A DNA stretch of 30,862 bases from the NCBI GenBank assembly GCA_900321515.1, contig ONWI01000072.1:1-30862 (forward strand), given 5' to 3'. Positions 8,745-16,242 of this stretch are shown piece by piece. The translations under genes were made by a program, and so were the position numbers. Source of the stretch: an uncultured Eubacteriales bacterium (GTDB lineage: Bacteria; Bacillota; Clostridia; Oscillospirales; Acutalibacteraceae). The stretch's first letter is position 1, and each line of letters opens with the position of its first letter. The notes under the pieces are model-generated. The model saw only the letters and a program-made list of their open reading frames with translations, was not told the DNA's origin and did no database searches.

Positions 8745-8909
8745 GTTGTCGGCAGCAAATTTGCAAAGTCGGCAGTCTGTCCGGCTCACGGCGTTCTTCT
8801 TCGGCGTGAGTCAGGGGATTTGTCAGCGCCCAATGCGCTATTATCAAAAGCGGATATTCCTCTGAGCGCTTATTATCGCGCTGTAAGAATATCTGAAATT
8901 ATCAGGAGG
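8745..8909 (+). promoter_or_regulatory. Structured 5' leader of rplS, possible L19 autoregulatory element
   Basis: The rplS leader is long and rich in hairpins. CTCACG (about 8783) can pair with CGTGAG about 15 bases on. A two-part stem lies just before the ribosome binding site: CGGATATTC (8851-8859) with GAATATCTG (8887-8895), enclosing AGCGC (8865-8869) with GCGCT (8878-8882). AGGAGG follows at 8904-8909. L19 leaders that bind ribosomal protein L19 are known in Bacillus; I cannot confirm that this is the same class, and the pairing was found by eye. Confidence 0.5.
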
Positions 8910-8916
8910 TTTTTTT

Positions 8917-9273
8917 ATGAACGCAGCAGATGCATTGAAGTCCATTGCACAAGACAGCATGAGAGCAGAGCCGATTGTTTTTGAAATCGGTGACACTGTC
9001 AAGGTATTCGTCAAAATACGTGAGGGTGAGAAGGAAAGAATCCAGATGTTCGAGGGTACCGTTATTGCCCGCAGAGGCAGCGGAGTTTCCGAGACATTCA
9101 CCGTCCGCCGCGTATCCTACGGTGTAGGCGTCGAGAGAGTATTCCCTGTGAATGCTCCCGCTGTTGATCGTATCGGGGTAGTCCGCCACGGTAAGATCAG
9201 AAGAAGCAAGCTCTATTATCTGCGTGACCGCGTCGGCAAGGCTGCCAAGGTCAAGGAGCTTATCAAGAAGTAA
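8917..9273 (+). CDS. rplS: 50S ribosomal protein L19
   Basis: A 118-residue L19, the normal length. L19 sits at the interface of the two ribosomal subunits. Family signs are FEIGDTVKVFVKIREGEKER, the run QMFEGTVIARRGSGVSETFT, VGVERVFPVNAP and the basic C-terminus VRHGKIRRSKLYYLRDRVGK. AGGAGG lies 7 bases before the ATG. It has its own promoter and leader and is followed by a clear terminator, so it looks monocistronic. The usual upstream partners rpsP, rimM and trmD are not next to it, while the downstream lepB-rbgA-rnhB order is the common clostridial one. Confidence 0.97.
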   Translation: MNAADALKSIAQDSMRAEPIVFEIGDTVKVFVKIREGEKERIQMFEGTVIARRGSGVSETFTVRRVSYGVGVERVFPVNAPAVDRIGVVRHGKIRRSKLYYLRDRVGKAAKVKELIKK

Positions 9274-9330
9274 GTCTTCTTCGGGAAGTAATTTGGCTTC
9301 ATCCGTACATCAAAAAGGCTTCAAAGAAGG

Positions 9331-9366
9331 GGAATGCTGTTTTTTCGGACAGTATTCCTTTTTTTT
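9331..9366 (+). terminator. Rho-independent terminator of rplS
   Basis: GGAATGCTGT (9331-9340) pairs with ACAGTATTCC (9349-9358), with one G-T pair and a TTTTTCGG loop, and a run of eight T follows. Confidence 0.9.
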
Positions 9367-9401
9367 AAATTCAGAAAAATCAAAAAAATTTCAAAATTGT
9401 C

Positions 9402-9430
9402 TTCCAATACAGAATAAAAAGTATTATAAT
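9402..9430 (+). promoter_or_regulatory. Probable promoter of lepB
   Basis: A TATAAT at 9425-9430 lies 17 bases after TTCCAA (9402-9407). The -35 is weak and the area is AT-rich, so the exact site is uncertain, but some promoter is needed after the rplS terminator. Confidence 0.45.
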
Positions 9431-9472
9431 AATAGAAATATATTTTATTAAATTTGAAGACGGAGGATCATC

Positions 9473-10042
9473 ATGAGCGAAAATAATAACAATCAGGAAA
9501 AACAGACCGAAGGATTTGTGGTGGAGATTTATGAGTGGCTGGAGGCAGTGGCGTTTGCGCTTGCCATAGTGGTGCTGCTTTTCACGTTTCTTTTCCGAGT
9601 GGTGAGCGTATCCGGTCCTTCTATGAATCCGACTCTGTTTTCAGGTGACAGAATAGTGCTCAACAGCCTTTTTTACACGCCTCAGAACGGCGATATCGTG
9701 GTTATTACCCAGCCGAATTCACATGATAATGAGCCGCTTATCAAGCGCGTCATTGCAGTCGAGGGGCAGACCATTCAGGTGGACGCCGAGACAGATACTG
9801 TGACGGTTGACGGCGTAAAGATCAACGAGCCGTATATTCTCGAACAGGATATACAGCGTTCGGGCGAGTCATACGAATATCCCCTGACCATACCGAAAGG
9901 CAAGGTCTTTGTAATGGGCGACAACCGCAACGATTCTTTTGACAGCCGCGACCCCGGACTTGGCATGGTGGAGGAAAAATACATCATGGGCAAGGCTGTT
10001 TTCAGGATATATCCGTTTGAAAGAGTCGGAGGTCTGGATTGA
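9473..10042 (+). CDS. lepB: Signal peptidase I
   Basis: A 189-residue type I signal peptidase, which cuts signal peptides from exported proteins at the outer face of the membrane. One membrane anchor spans about residues 23-42. The catalytic pair is visible: Ser50 in SGPSMNPTL and Lys91 in PLIKRVIAVEGQ. The conserved VMGDNRNDSFDSRDPG box follows near residues 141-157. The length is typical for Firmicutes. GGAGG lies 6 bases before the ATG. The stop overlaps the next start as TGATG, and lepB, rbgA, rnhB and yraN probably form one operon. Confidence 0.95.
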   Translation: MSENNNNQEKQTEGFVVEIYEWLEAVAFALAIVVLLFTFLFRVVSVSGPSMNPTLFSGDRIVLNSLFYTPQNGDIVVITQPNSHDNEPLIKRVIAVEGQTIQVDAETDTVTVDGVKINEPYILEQDIQRSGESYEYPLTIPKGKVFVMGDNRNDSFDSRDPGLGMVEEKYIMGKAVFRIYPFERVGGLD

Positions 10043-10926
10043 TGAGCGAATTTGACTCGAAGAGCGGCAATTCCCAGAATATCCAGTGGTACCCCGGTCA
10101 TATGACCAAAACCCGCCGTCGTATGGAAGAATGCATCAGGCAGGTTGACGGTGTGGTGGAGATAATTGACGCCCGCATCCCGATGAGCAGCCGTAACCCT
10201 GAAATTGATACGATTACAGCGCACCGTCCGAGAATAGTTCTCCTTAATAAAGCAGACATTGCCGACGGAGCGGCAACGTCGCGCTGGATTGATTATTTCA
10301 CCGGTCTGGGCGCGATGGCGATAGCCTGCGACTGCAAGACGGGCAGAGGACTCAGTCATTTCGCTGATGATGTGCGGAAACTGCTTGCTGACAAGATAGC
10401 CGTATGGCAATCCAAGGGAATGGGCGGAAGAAGCGTAAAGCTGATGGTTGTCGGCATACCAAATGTCGGCAAGTCCTCATTTATCAACCGTATGGCGAAA
10501 GGCGGCAAGGCAAAAGTCGCTGACCGTCCCGGAGTCACCCGCGGCAACCAATGGTTCACAATAGGCGGTGGAATAGAGCTGCTTGACACCCCCGGAGTGC
10601 TATGGCCGAAGTTTGATGATCCGGAGGTCGGGCGAAAACTGGCGTTTACAGGAGCGGTAAAGGATGCTGTGATTGATATAGAATTGCTTTGTCTTGACCT
10701 CCTGGGCTATATGACGGAATTCTATCCCGAACGGCTTTGTGAAAGGTACAGGCTGGACGGCGTGGACGGCTTGCAGCCGACCGAGGTTATGGAGCTTATT
10801 GCCAGAAAGCGCGGAATGATAATGCGCGGAGGCGATATTGATTACGAGCGTGTATCTGTTATGATAATGGATGAATACCGCGGGGGCAAACTCGGCAGGA
10901 TAACTCTCGAACTGCCTCAAAAATAA
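10042..10926 (+). CDS. rbgA: Ribosome biogenesis GTPase RbgA (YlqF)
   Basis: A 294-residue circularly permuted GTPase that helps late assembly of the 50S subunit. The order of motifs shows the permutation: G4 LLNKAD comes first (about residues 75-80), and G1 GIPNVGKSSFINRM and G3 LLDTPGVLWPK follow. The N-terminal QWYPGHMTKTRRRMEE is the RbgA signature. A C-terminal domain of about 100 residues completes the normal length. I use the ATG at 10042, which overlaps the lepB stop; a TTG three bases earlier is equally well placed for the GGAGG at 10028-10032 but adds only one residue. Confidence 0.95.
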   Translation: MSEFDSKSGNSQNIQWYPGHMTKTRRRMEECIRQVDGVVEIIDARIPMSSRNPEIDTITAHRPRIVLLNKADIADGAATSRWIDYFTGLGAMAIACDCKTGRGLSHFADDVRKLLADKIAVWQSKGMGGRSVKLMVVGIPNVGKSSFINRMAKGGKAKVADRPGVTRGNQWFTIGGGIELLDTPGVLWPKFDDPEVGRKLAFTGAVKDAVIDIELLCLDLLGYMTEFYPERLCERYRLDGVDGLQPTEVMELIARKRGMIMRGGDIDYERVSVMIMDEYRGGKLGRITLELPQK

Positions 10927-10992
10927 TTGTGCGGTGTGCAGCTTATTATTTCTGCATAGTTTATCTCCCGGATACAAGGAGGTGCTTGATGA

Positions 10993-11652
10993 ATGCCGAA
11001 AAAGAAGGAACCAAGTGAGTCTGTTGACTGGCTCAGATTTGAAAACGAAGCCATAGCTGACGGCAGCGCGGTTATCTGCGGAGTGGACGAGGCCGGAAGA
11101 GGCCCGCTTGCGGGTCCGGTGTTCGCCGCGGCTGTGGTGCTTCACAACGGGCAGATAATCGAGGGCGCCAACGATTCAAAGAAGCTGAGCGAAAAAAAGC
11201 GCGAGGCTCTGTTTGACGTTATCATATCGGAGGCGGCGGACTACTGTATAGCCTCGGTTGATGAAGCGACAATAGACGAAATCAATATTCTACAGGCGAC
11301 ATATCTCGCCATGTACAGGGCAGTGTCCGGACTGAAGAGGAAGCCGGACGTATGTCTTATAGACGGAAACCGGAAGCCTCCGCAGATAGAGATACCCTGT
11401 CGCACGATTGTCAAGGGTGACGCGCTCTCCATGAGCATAGCCTGCGCGTCTATTCTCGCCAAGGTGAGCAGAGACCGCTTCATGCTCGAACTTGACAAAC
11501 AATACCCTGAGTACAGTTTTGCCAGACATAAGGGCTATGGCACGCAGCTTCATATAGATATGCTCAGAAAGTACGGCGCGTCGCCGGTGCACCGAAAGAG
11601 CTTTCTCAAGAAAATCGAAGGAATACCTGAATATAAGGGGGTATTGGATTGA
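10993..11652 (+). CDS. rnhB: Ribonuclease HII
   Basis: A 219-residue RNase HII, which removes ribonucleotides from DNA and RNA in RNA-DNA hybrids. The metal-binding DEDD set is visible: Asp32 and Glu33 in CGVDEAGRGPLAGP, Asp124 in LIDGN and Asp143 in VKGDA. NDSKKLSEKKRE and ACASILAKVSRDR are further family motifs. AAGGAGGTG at 10976-10984 is a very strong ribosome binding site, 8 bases ahead of the ATG. It lies 66 bases after rbgA and overlaps yraN by 4 bases. Confidence 0.95.
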   Translation: MPKKKEPSESVDWLRFENEAIADGSAVICGVDEAGRGPLAGPVFAAAVVLHNGQIIEGANDSKKLSEKKREALFDVIISEAADYCIASVDEATIDEINILQATYLAMYRAVSGLKRKPDVCLIDGNRKPPQIEIPCRTIVKGDALSMSIACASILAKVSRDRFMLELDKQYPEYSFARHKGYGTQLHIDMLRKYGASPVHRKSFLKKIEGIPEYKGVLD

Positions 11653-12050
11653 ATATCGGTCCTACAGGCAGGGCTGGCGAGGACGCGGCGCTTGAGCTGC
11701 TGCTCAGGAACGGGTTTGAGTTTGTTGCGAGGAATTATCAGAGACAGTGCGGCGAGATAGACATCATAGTAAAAAATGATAAATATATAGTATTCGCCGA
11801 GGTCAAGACCCGAACGAAAGCCTCGCGGTACAGCGGTTATTATGCTGTTACACGCCAGAAAAAACAGAAAATCGTTAAAACTGCGTTTCTGTATATGAAA
11901 GAATACAAACCACTGCTGCGACCGAGGATTGACGTGATTGATATAGAAGGACACTGGCTTGTTGTTGACGAAAAGGAACAGTTTGCGGTTGACAAGTTGC
12001 GATGGTACAAAAACGCAATTACAGCGAGTGATTTCGATGGATATATCTGA
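11649..12050 (+). CDS. yraN: YraN family (UPF0102) nuclease-like protein
   Basis: A 133-residue UPF0102 protein with a PD-(D/E)xK nuclease-like core. Visible are GRAGEDAALELLLRNGF with the conserved Gly-Glu, ARNYQRQCGEIDIIV, and FAEVKTRT, which hold the Asp and Glu-x-Lys expected to bind metal. The cellular role is not established, though its constant place after rnhB suggests nucleic acid processing. The start is TTG at 11649, overlapping the rnhB stop, with AAGGGGG (11635-11641) 7 bases upstream; no in-frame ATG fits homologues better. It is the last gene of the lepB group. Confidence 0.88.
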   Translation: MNIGPTGRAGEDAALELLLRNGFEFVARNYQRQCGEIDIIVKNDKYIVFAEVKTRTKASRYSGYYAVTRQKKQKIVKTAFLYMKEYKPLLRPRIDVIDIEGHWLVVDEKEQFAVDKLRWYKNAITASDFDGYI

Positions 12051-12127
12051 TCTGCACTGTGAGTCCGATTCTGATACGGATAATCGGTGCAAGGCAGACA
12101 ATATTATATTTTGAGGATTGAGTAATT

Positions 12128-13375
12128 ATGATAAACGGAATAAAAGAAAAAACGTACAAGACCGTTGATGGCGGTGTTTGCGCCGCAAAGGGCTTCAAGG
12201 CGAACGGCCTCAACTGCGGTCTGAATAATGACAGGAACAAAAATGACCTTGGGCTTGTTGTCAGCGATGTGTTGTGCAATGCAGCCGCAGTTTACACCAC
12301 CAATAAGGTCAAAGGCGCGCCGATAGTGGTTACCAAGGAGCATCTTGCTGCCTGCGGCGGCAGAACACGCGGCTTTATCGCCAACAGCAAAAACGCCAAC
12401 ACCTGCAATTCGGACGGGGTGGAAAAGGCGCAAATGATGTGTTCACTCACCGCGAAGGCGCTCGGCGTTGCCCCGGAAGAGATAGTTGTCGCTTCTACCG
12501 GCGTTATCGGACAGATACTTCCGATCGAACCGATTGCCTCTCACATTGAAGAGCTTGTTTCGGGACTTTCGCCCGAAAATCACCGCAAAGCGGTCAATGC
12601 CATAATGACTACCGACACGGTGATGAAGGAGATTGCCGTTGAATTTGAAGTTGGCGGCAGACTTTGCAGAATGGGCGGCATGGCAAAAGGCAGCGGAATG
12701 ATACATCCCAATATGGCTACTACTCTGAATTTTATAACCACCGACGCTGCTATAAGCTCCGAAATGCTTCAAAAGGCTCTTTCCGACGTAGTCAAGGTGA
12801 CGTACAACTGTCTGAGTATTGACGGGGATACCTCAACCAATGACTGTGTGCTGCTCATGGCGAGCGGACTTGCTGATAATTCTCCCATAACAGCCGAGTG
12901 TGACGGTTATGATGAATTCAAATCCGCGCTTTATTTTGTTATGATGAACATGACCCGGATGCTCGCAAAGGACGGCGAGGGAGCGAGTAAGCTGATTGAA
13001 TGCTCCTGCTCCGGTGCTCGGGATCTTGACACGGCAATTACGGTCGCCAAGAGCGTCATCCGTTCGCCGCTGGTCAAGTGCGCCATATTCGGGGAAGACG
13101 CAAATTGGGGCAGGATTCTGTGCGCCATAGGTTATGCCGAGGCGGATTTTGAAATCGACAGGGTTGACGTCGATATTTCATCCGTGAACGGGAGCGTAGC
13201 GGTTTGTCGCAAAGGCGCCGGCGTGGCATTTTCCGAAGAGGAAGCGGCAAAGATTCTTTCCGCAGACGAGATATCAGTTTTCATAGATCTGCATCAGGGG
13301 GATTCCGTCGCGAAGGCATGGGGCTGCGATCTCACCTATGACTATGTAAAGATCAATGGCGACTACAGAACCTGA
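12128..13375 (+). CDS. argJ: Bifunctional ornithine acetyltransferase / N-acetylglutamate synthase
   Basis: A 415-residue ArgJ, which moves the acetyl group from N-acetylornithine to glutamate and so runs the cyclic arginine pathway. It is made as a precursor that cuts itself before a Thr nucleophile; here the site is PNMATTLNF with Thr198 after Ala197. GMAKGSGMIHP just before it, STNDCVLLMASG, GEGASKLIE and IFGEDANWGRI are further family blocks. The C-terminus DLTYDYVKINGDYRT is intact. Whether it also accepts acetyl-CoA cannot be told. No other arg gene is nearby, which is unusual, since argC-argJ-argB-argD often cluster. A modest GAGG site precedes the ATG. Confidence 0.94.
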   Translation: MINGIKEKTYKTVDGGVCAAKGFKANGLNCGLNNDRNKNDLGLVVSDVLCNAAAVYTTNKVKGAPIVVTKEHLAACGGRTRGFIANSKNANTCNSDGVEKAQMMCSLTAKALGVAPEEIVVASTGVIGQILPIEPIASHIEELVSGLSPENHRKAVNAIMTTDTVMKEIAVEFEVGGRLCRMGGMAKGSGMIHPNMATTLNFITTDAAISSEMLQKALSDVVKVTYNCLSIDGDTSTNDCVLLMASGLADNSPITAECDGYDEFKSALYFVMMNMTRMLAKDGEGASKLIECSCSGARDLDTAITVAKSVIRSPLVKCAIFGEDANWGRILCAIGYAEADFEIDRVDVDISSVNGSVAVCRKGAGVAFSEEEAAKILSADEISVFIDLHQGDSVAKAWGCDLTYDYVKINGDYRT

Positions 13376-13427
13376 TAATGCCTTTCAAAATAAAGTACAG
13401 GAAATAACCCGTTCATTGACAGAAAAA

Positions 13428-13491
13428 ACAACGCTGTGTCCGGAACTGATTTATCATCGCATGTTCCAGGCACAGCGTTGTATATTTTTTT
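13428..13491. terminator. Bidirectional terminator between argJ and recX
   Basis: ACAACGCTGTG (13428-13438) pairs perfectly with CACAGCGTTGT (13471-13481), and GGAAC (13442-13446) can pair with GTTCC (13463-13467) inside. A T-run (13485-13491) follows on the plus strand, and an A-run just before the stem gives a T-run on the minus strand. It can therefore end both argJ and the convergent recX. Confidence 0.88.
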
Positions 13492-13493
13492 AA

Positions 13494-14111
13494 TCAATTA
13501 TCTTCCAGACTACTGGCGTATTCCCGCAGCGCACACATGATATCTCCCATCTCGTAGCCGTAGCGCTGCAATGTGGCAATGGTCCGGCGAATGCCCCTGT
13601 CGTCTCCGAGATCACGGCTGAATTTCTCATTGAGCAGCTCTGTGATCGCGGATTGTTCGTCAATGCTGAAATTTTCGAGTGCTTGCTCCGCAGTGTCCCT
13701 ATCAATGCCCTTTGCGGCAAGCTCCTGAAATATTCTACGTCTGCCGTAATGCTTTTGATTGATAAGGTGGCGGATCATGTTCTCGGCATAGCGTGAATCG
13801 TCTGTCGCGCCAATCTCTTTCAGATATTCGATTGCCGCATCGACAGAATTGACGTCGAAGTCCTTTTTCAGCCTTGCCGCAATATCCCGGCTCGAATAAT
13901 CCCGGAAATTCAGCAGATACAAAGCCTTCGATTTTGCACGCCTGAGCTGAGACTGACTGAGCAGTTCCTGCAATTTCTCCACGGAATACTCCTTGCCGCC
14001 TTTAAGAGCCTTTTCGGCGGCAAGATCGCTGTCAAGCGACACGATAAGCTCTCCGTCCGAATAAAGCCCGACCATATGCCCCTTCTGAGGTCTTATCTCA
14101 TTTATCAGCAT
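13494..14111 (-). CDS. recX: Regulatory protein RecX
   Basis: A 205-residue RecX, a modulator that binds the RecA filament and limits its activity. The protein is built of three-helix repeats: ALYLLNFRDYSSRDIAARL, then the block with DDSRYAENMIRHLINQKHYG and RRRIFQELAAKGI, then a less conserved third repeat. About 55 residues precede the first repeat, as in Firmicutes RecX. It starts 2 bases after recA, so it is almost surely cotranscribed with its target. It ends at the shared hairpin with argJ. Confidence 0.92.
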   Translation of the reverse strand: MLINEIRPQKGHMVGLYSDGELIVSLDSDLAAEKALKGGKEYSVEKLQELLSQSQLRRAKSKALYLLNFRDYSSRDIAARLKKDFDVNSVDAAIEYLKEIGATDDSRYAENMIRHLINQKHYGRRRIFQELAAKGIDRDTAEQALENFSIDEQSAITELLNEKFSRDLGDDRGIRRTIATLQRYGYEMGDIMCALREYASSLEDN

Positions 14112-14113
14112 AA

Positions 14114-15304
14114 TCAGTCTACCGAGATGTCAATATTCTTCTTGCGCTTGGAAGGTTTTACTTCGTCGATAAATTCCTCCGGAATAGGAATGTCATCTAT
14201 CATATTGCTGCCGGATTCCGGAGACAGTTCGGAGACGGATTCATTGAACGCCTGTGTTTCCGGCGCTTCCTCGTCTTCCTTTTTCATTTCCGCCTTGGCA
14301 CCTTTGCGTTTGCCCAAAAGTTTTTCGGCATTGTCCCTTACTTGTTTTTCGATTATCTGCGCTATCTCGGGATGATCAGAAAAATAATTCTTGGCGTTGT
14401 CGCGACCCTGACCGAGACGTGTCTCGCCGTATGAGAACCATGCGCCGCCCTTCTTGACGATGCCGAGTTCCACGGCGAGATCAAGCAGTTCGCCGTTGTG
14501 GCTGATTCCCTCTCCGTACATGATATCGAATTCCGCTGTGCGGAATGGAGGCGCTATTTTGTTTTTGACAACTTTTGCCTTGGTGCGGTTGCCGATAACG
14601 TCGGAGCCGGATTTGAGCGCTTCGCCCTTGCGGATTTCGATTCGCACGGAGCTGTAGAATTTCAGCGCGCGGCCTCCGGGAGTGACTTCGGGATTGCCAT
14701 AAACCACGCCGACCTTTTCGCGAAGCTGATTGATGAATATGGCTACGCAGTTTGATTTGCCGATTGCGCTGGTCAGCTTGCGGAGAGCCTGACTCATCAG
14801 ACGTGCCTGCATTCCGACAAAAGCGCTTCCCATGTCGCCCTCGACCTCCGCTCTTGGAACAAGCGCCGCGACCGAGTCCACAACAATCACGTCGATTGCG
14901 CCGGAGCGGACAAGTTCTTCGGTGATTTCAAGTGCCTGTTCGCCGTTGTCCGGCTGCGACACCAGCAGGTTGTCAATGTCCACGCCGAGTGCCTGCGCAT
15001 ATACCGGGTCGAGCGCGTGCTCCACGTCGATGAACGCCGCTATGCCGCCCTGCTTCTGTGCTTCCGCTATGCAGTGGAGGGCGAGGGTCGTCTTTCCCGA
15101 TGATTCCGGACCGTACATCTCAATAATTCTGCCTCTCGGCAGACCGCCGATTCCGAGTGCGAGATCAAGACCCAGCGAACCTGTGGAAATTGCCTCTACA
15201 TTGAGAGCGGAATTCTGTCCGAGTTTCATTACCGCGCCCTTGCCGAATTGCTTCTCGATGCTTGCCAGTGCTGTTTCAAGCGCCTTTTTTTTATCTACCG
15301 CCAT
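14114..15304 (-). CDS. recA: Recombinase RecA
   Basis: A 396-residue RecA, which forms filaments on single-stranded DNA, drives strand exchange and triggers LexA cleavage in the SOS response. The N-terminal filament segment KKALETALASIEKQFGKGAV, the Walker A GPESSGKTT (65-73), AFIDVEHALDP, the VDSVAALVPRAEVEGDMG stretch and the DNA-binding loop with QLREKVGVVYGNPEVTPGG are all intact. The last 55 or so residues are a variable tail, first basic, then acidic. AAAGGA lies 9 bases before the ATG. No GAAC-N4-GTTC type SOS box was seen at the promoter. Confidence 0.98.
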   Translation of the reverse strand: MAVDKKKALETALASIEKQFGKGAVMKLGQNSALNVEAISTGSLGLDLALGIGGLPRGRIIEMYGPESSGKTTLALHCIAEAQKQGGIAAFIDVEHALDPVYAQALGVDIDNLLVSQPDNGEQALEITEELVRSGAIDVIVVDSVAALVPRAEVEGDMGSAFVGMQARLMSQALRKLTSAIGKSNCVAIFINQLREKVGVVYGNPEVTPGGRALKFYSSVRIEIRKGEALKSGSDVIGNRTKAKVVKNKIAPPFRTAEFDIMYGEGISHNGELLDLAVELGIVKKGGAWFSYGETRLGQGRDNAKNYFSDHPEIAQIIEKQVRDNAEKLLGKRKGAKAEMKKEDEEAPETQAFNESVSELSPESGSNMIDDIPIPEEFIDEVKPSKRKKNIDISVD

Positions 15305-15337
15305 TTGTAATCATTCCTTTGTCTTTATTTCGATATA

Positions 15338-15366
15338 ATTATATATCATTTCTGAGAAAAATGCAA
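15338..15366 (-). promoter_or_regulatory. Promoter of recA-recX
   Basis: On the minus strand TTGCAT (15361-15366) and a perfect TATAAT (15338-15343) have a 17-base spacer. It lies in the 77-base gap between prmC and recA, so recA-recX has its own promoter even if read-through from upstream also occurs. Confidence 0.75.
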
Positions 15367-15381
15367 CAGTAAAATTAGCAC

Positions 15382-16242
15382 TTATGAAACAGCAGTACCA
15401 AAAACACACCTACTAATGCCGTTGAAGTCCTTCACTGCGCCTATCCGATCTATGGCGTTCTGCTTCATTATTTCGATAACGCCGTCGTAAATATCATATC
15501 CTATTTCGAAAGCAACGAGTCCGCCAGCGCGCAGAGCGGGTTTCCACAATCCGCATATGGCGCGGTAAAAGAGCAGTCCGTCGCTCCCTCCGTCAAGAGC
15601 AATGCGAGGCTCGCATTGTACTTCCCACTCGAGTCCGTCGATATCACCAGCCGGAATGTAAGGGGGATTTGACACGATACAGTCGAATTTTCCGTAATTA
15701 TCCGTCGGTGGCGGCAGAAGTACGTCACACTCGCGGCAGATTACCCTGCCCTGCCCAAACTCCGCAATATTGCGCTCCAGGTAGCGAAAAGCCTCGTGCG
15801 ATTTCTCGGCACAGACGACAAGAGCGTCCGGAATTCTGCGGGCTATTGCCAGCCCGACCGCTCCGCTGCCGGCGCAGAGGTCAAGAACGCGCGGCGAGGA
15901 CAAGCCGGAAAGCTCCGTACACGCGGTTTCCACCAGAGTCATGGTGTCCTCACGGGGAATAAGAACGCCGTCTCCGACAAGCAGATTCATGCCGTCGAAT
16001 TCCCATCGACCGAGAATATATTGAAGCGGTTCGCGGGTGCGGCGCATGATAAGCTCATTGAACAATTCTGTTTTTTCGGGATTGGCTATTTCGCCGCCGT
16101 GAACGGTAAGTCCAGCGCGGTCGCCTATCCCGAAGGTCATTTCAAAAAGGCATAACGCATCAAAGGCAGGACTTTTCAGCCCTGCCCGTGACAATGTATT
16201 TTTGCCTTTGTCGTAAACTTCTCTTAAGGTACAGCCATTCAT
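15382..16242 (-). CDS. prmC: Release factor glutamine methyltransferase PrmC
   Basis: A 286-residue SAM-dependent methyltransferase that methylates the glutamine of the GGQ motif in release factors RF1 and RF2. An N-terminal helical domain carries RREPLQYILG-like REPLQYILGRWEF (71-83) and VLIPREDT. The SAM site is VLDLCAGSGAVG (119-130) and the catalytic NPPY is at 192-195. I place the start at 16242, where the ATG overlaps the DUF1385 stop in TGATG and AAGGAG lies about 10 bases upstream; a longer in-frame form from 16350 adds 36 unrelated residues from the overlapping gene. prfA, the usual neighbour, is missing here. Confidence 0.93.
   Translation of the reverse strand: MNGCTLREVYDKGKNTLSRAGLKSPAFDALCLFEMTFGIGDRAGLTVHGGEIANPEKTELFNELIMRRTREPLQYILGRWEFDGMNLLVGDGVLIPREDTMTLVETACTELSGLSSPRVLDLCAGSGAVGLAIARRIPDALVVCAEKSHEAFRYLERNIAEFGQGRVICRECDVLLPPPTDNYGKFDCIVSNPPYIPAGDIDGLEWEVQCEPRIALDGGSDGLLFYRAICGLWKPALRAGGLVAFEIGYDIYDGVIEIMKQNAIDRIGAVKDFNGISRCVFGTAVS

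Noticed and set aside
12051..12127. Hairpin CCGATT...AATCGG before argJ as a terminator or T-box
   Set aside because: The stem is six pairs without a T-run, and no T-box core sequence is present.
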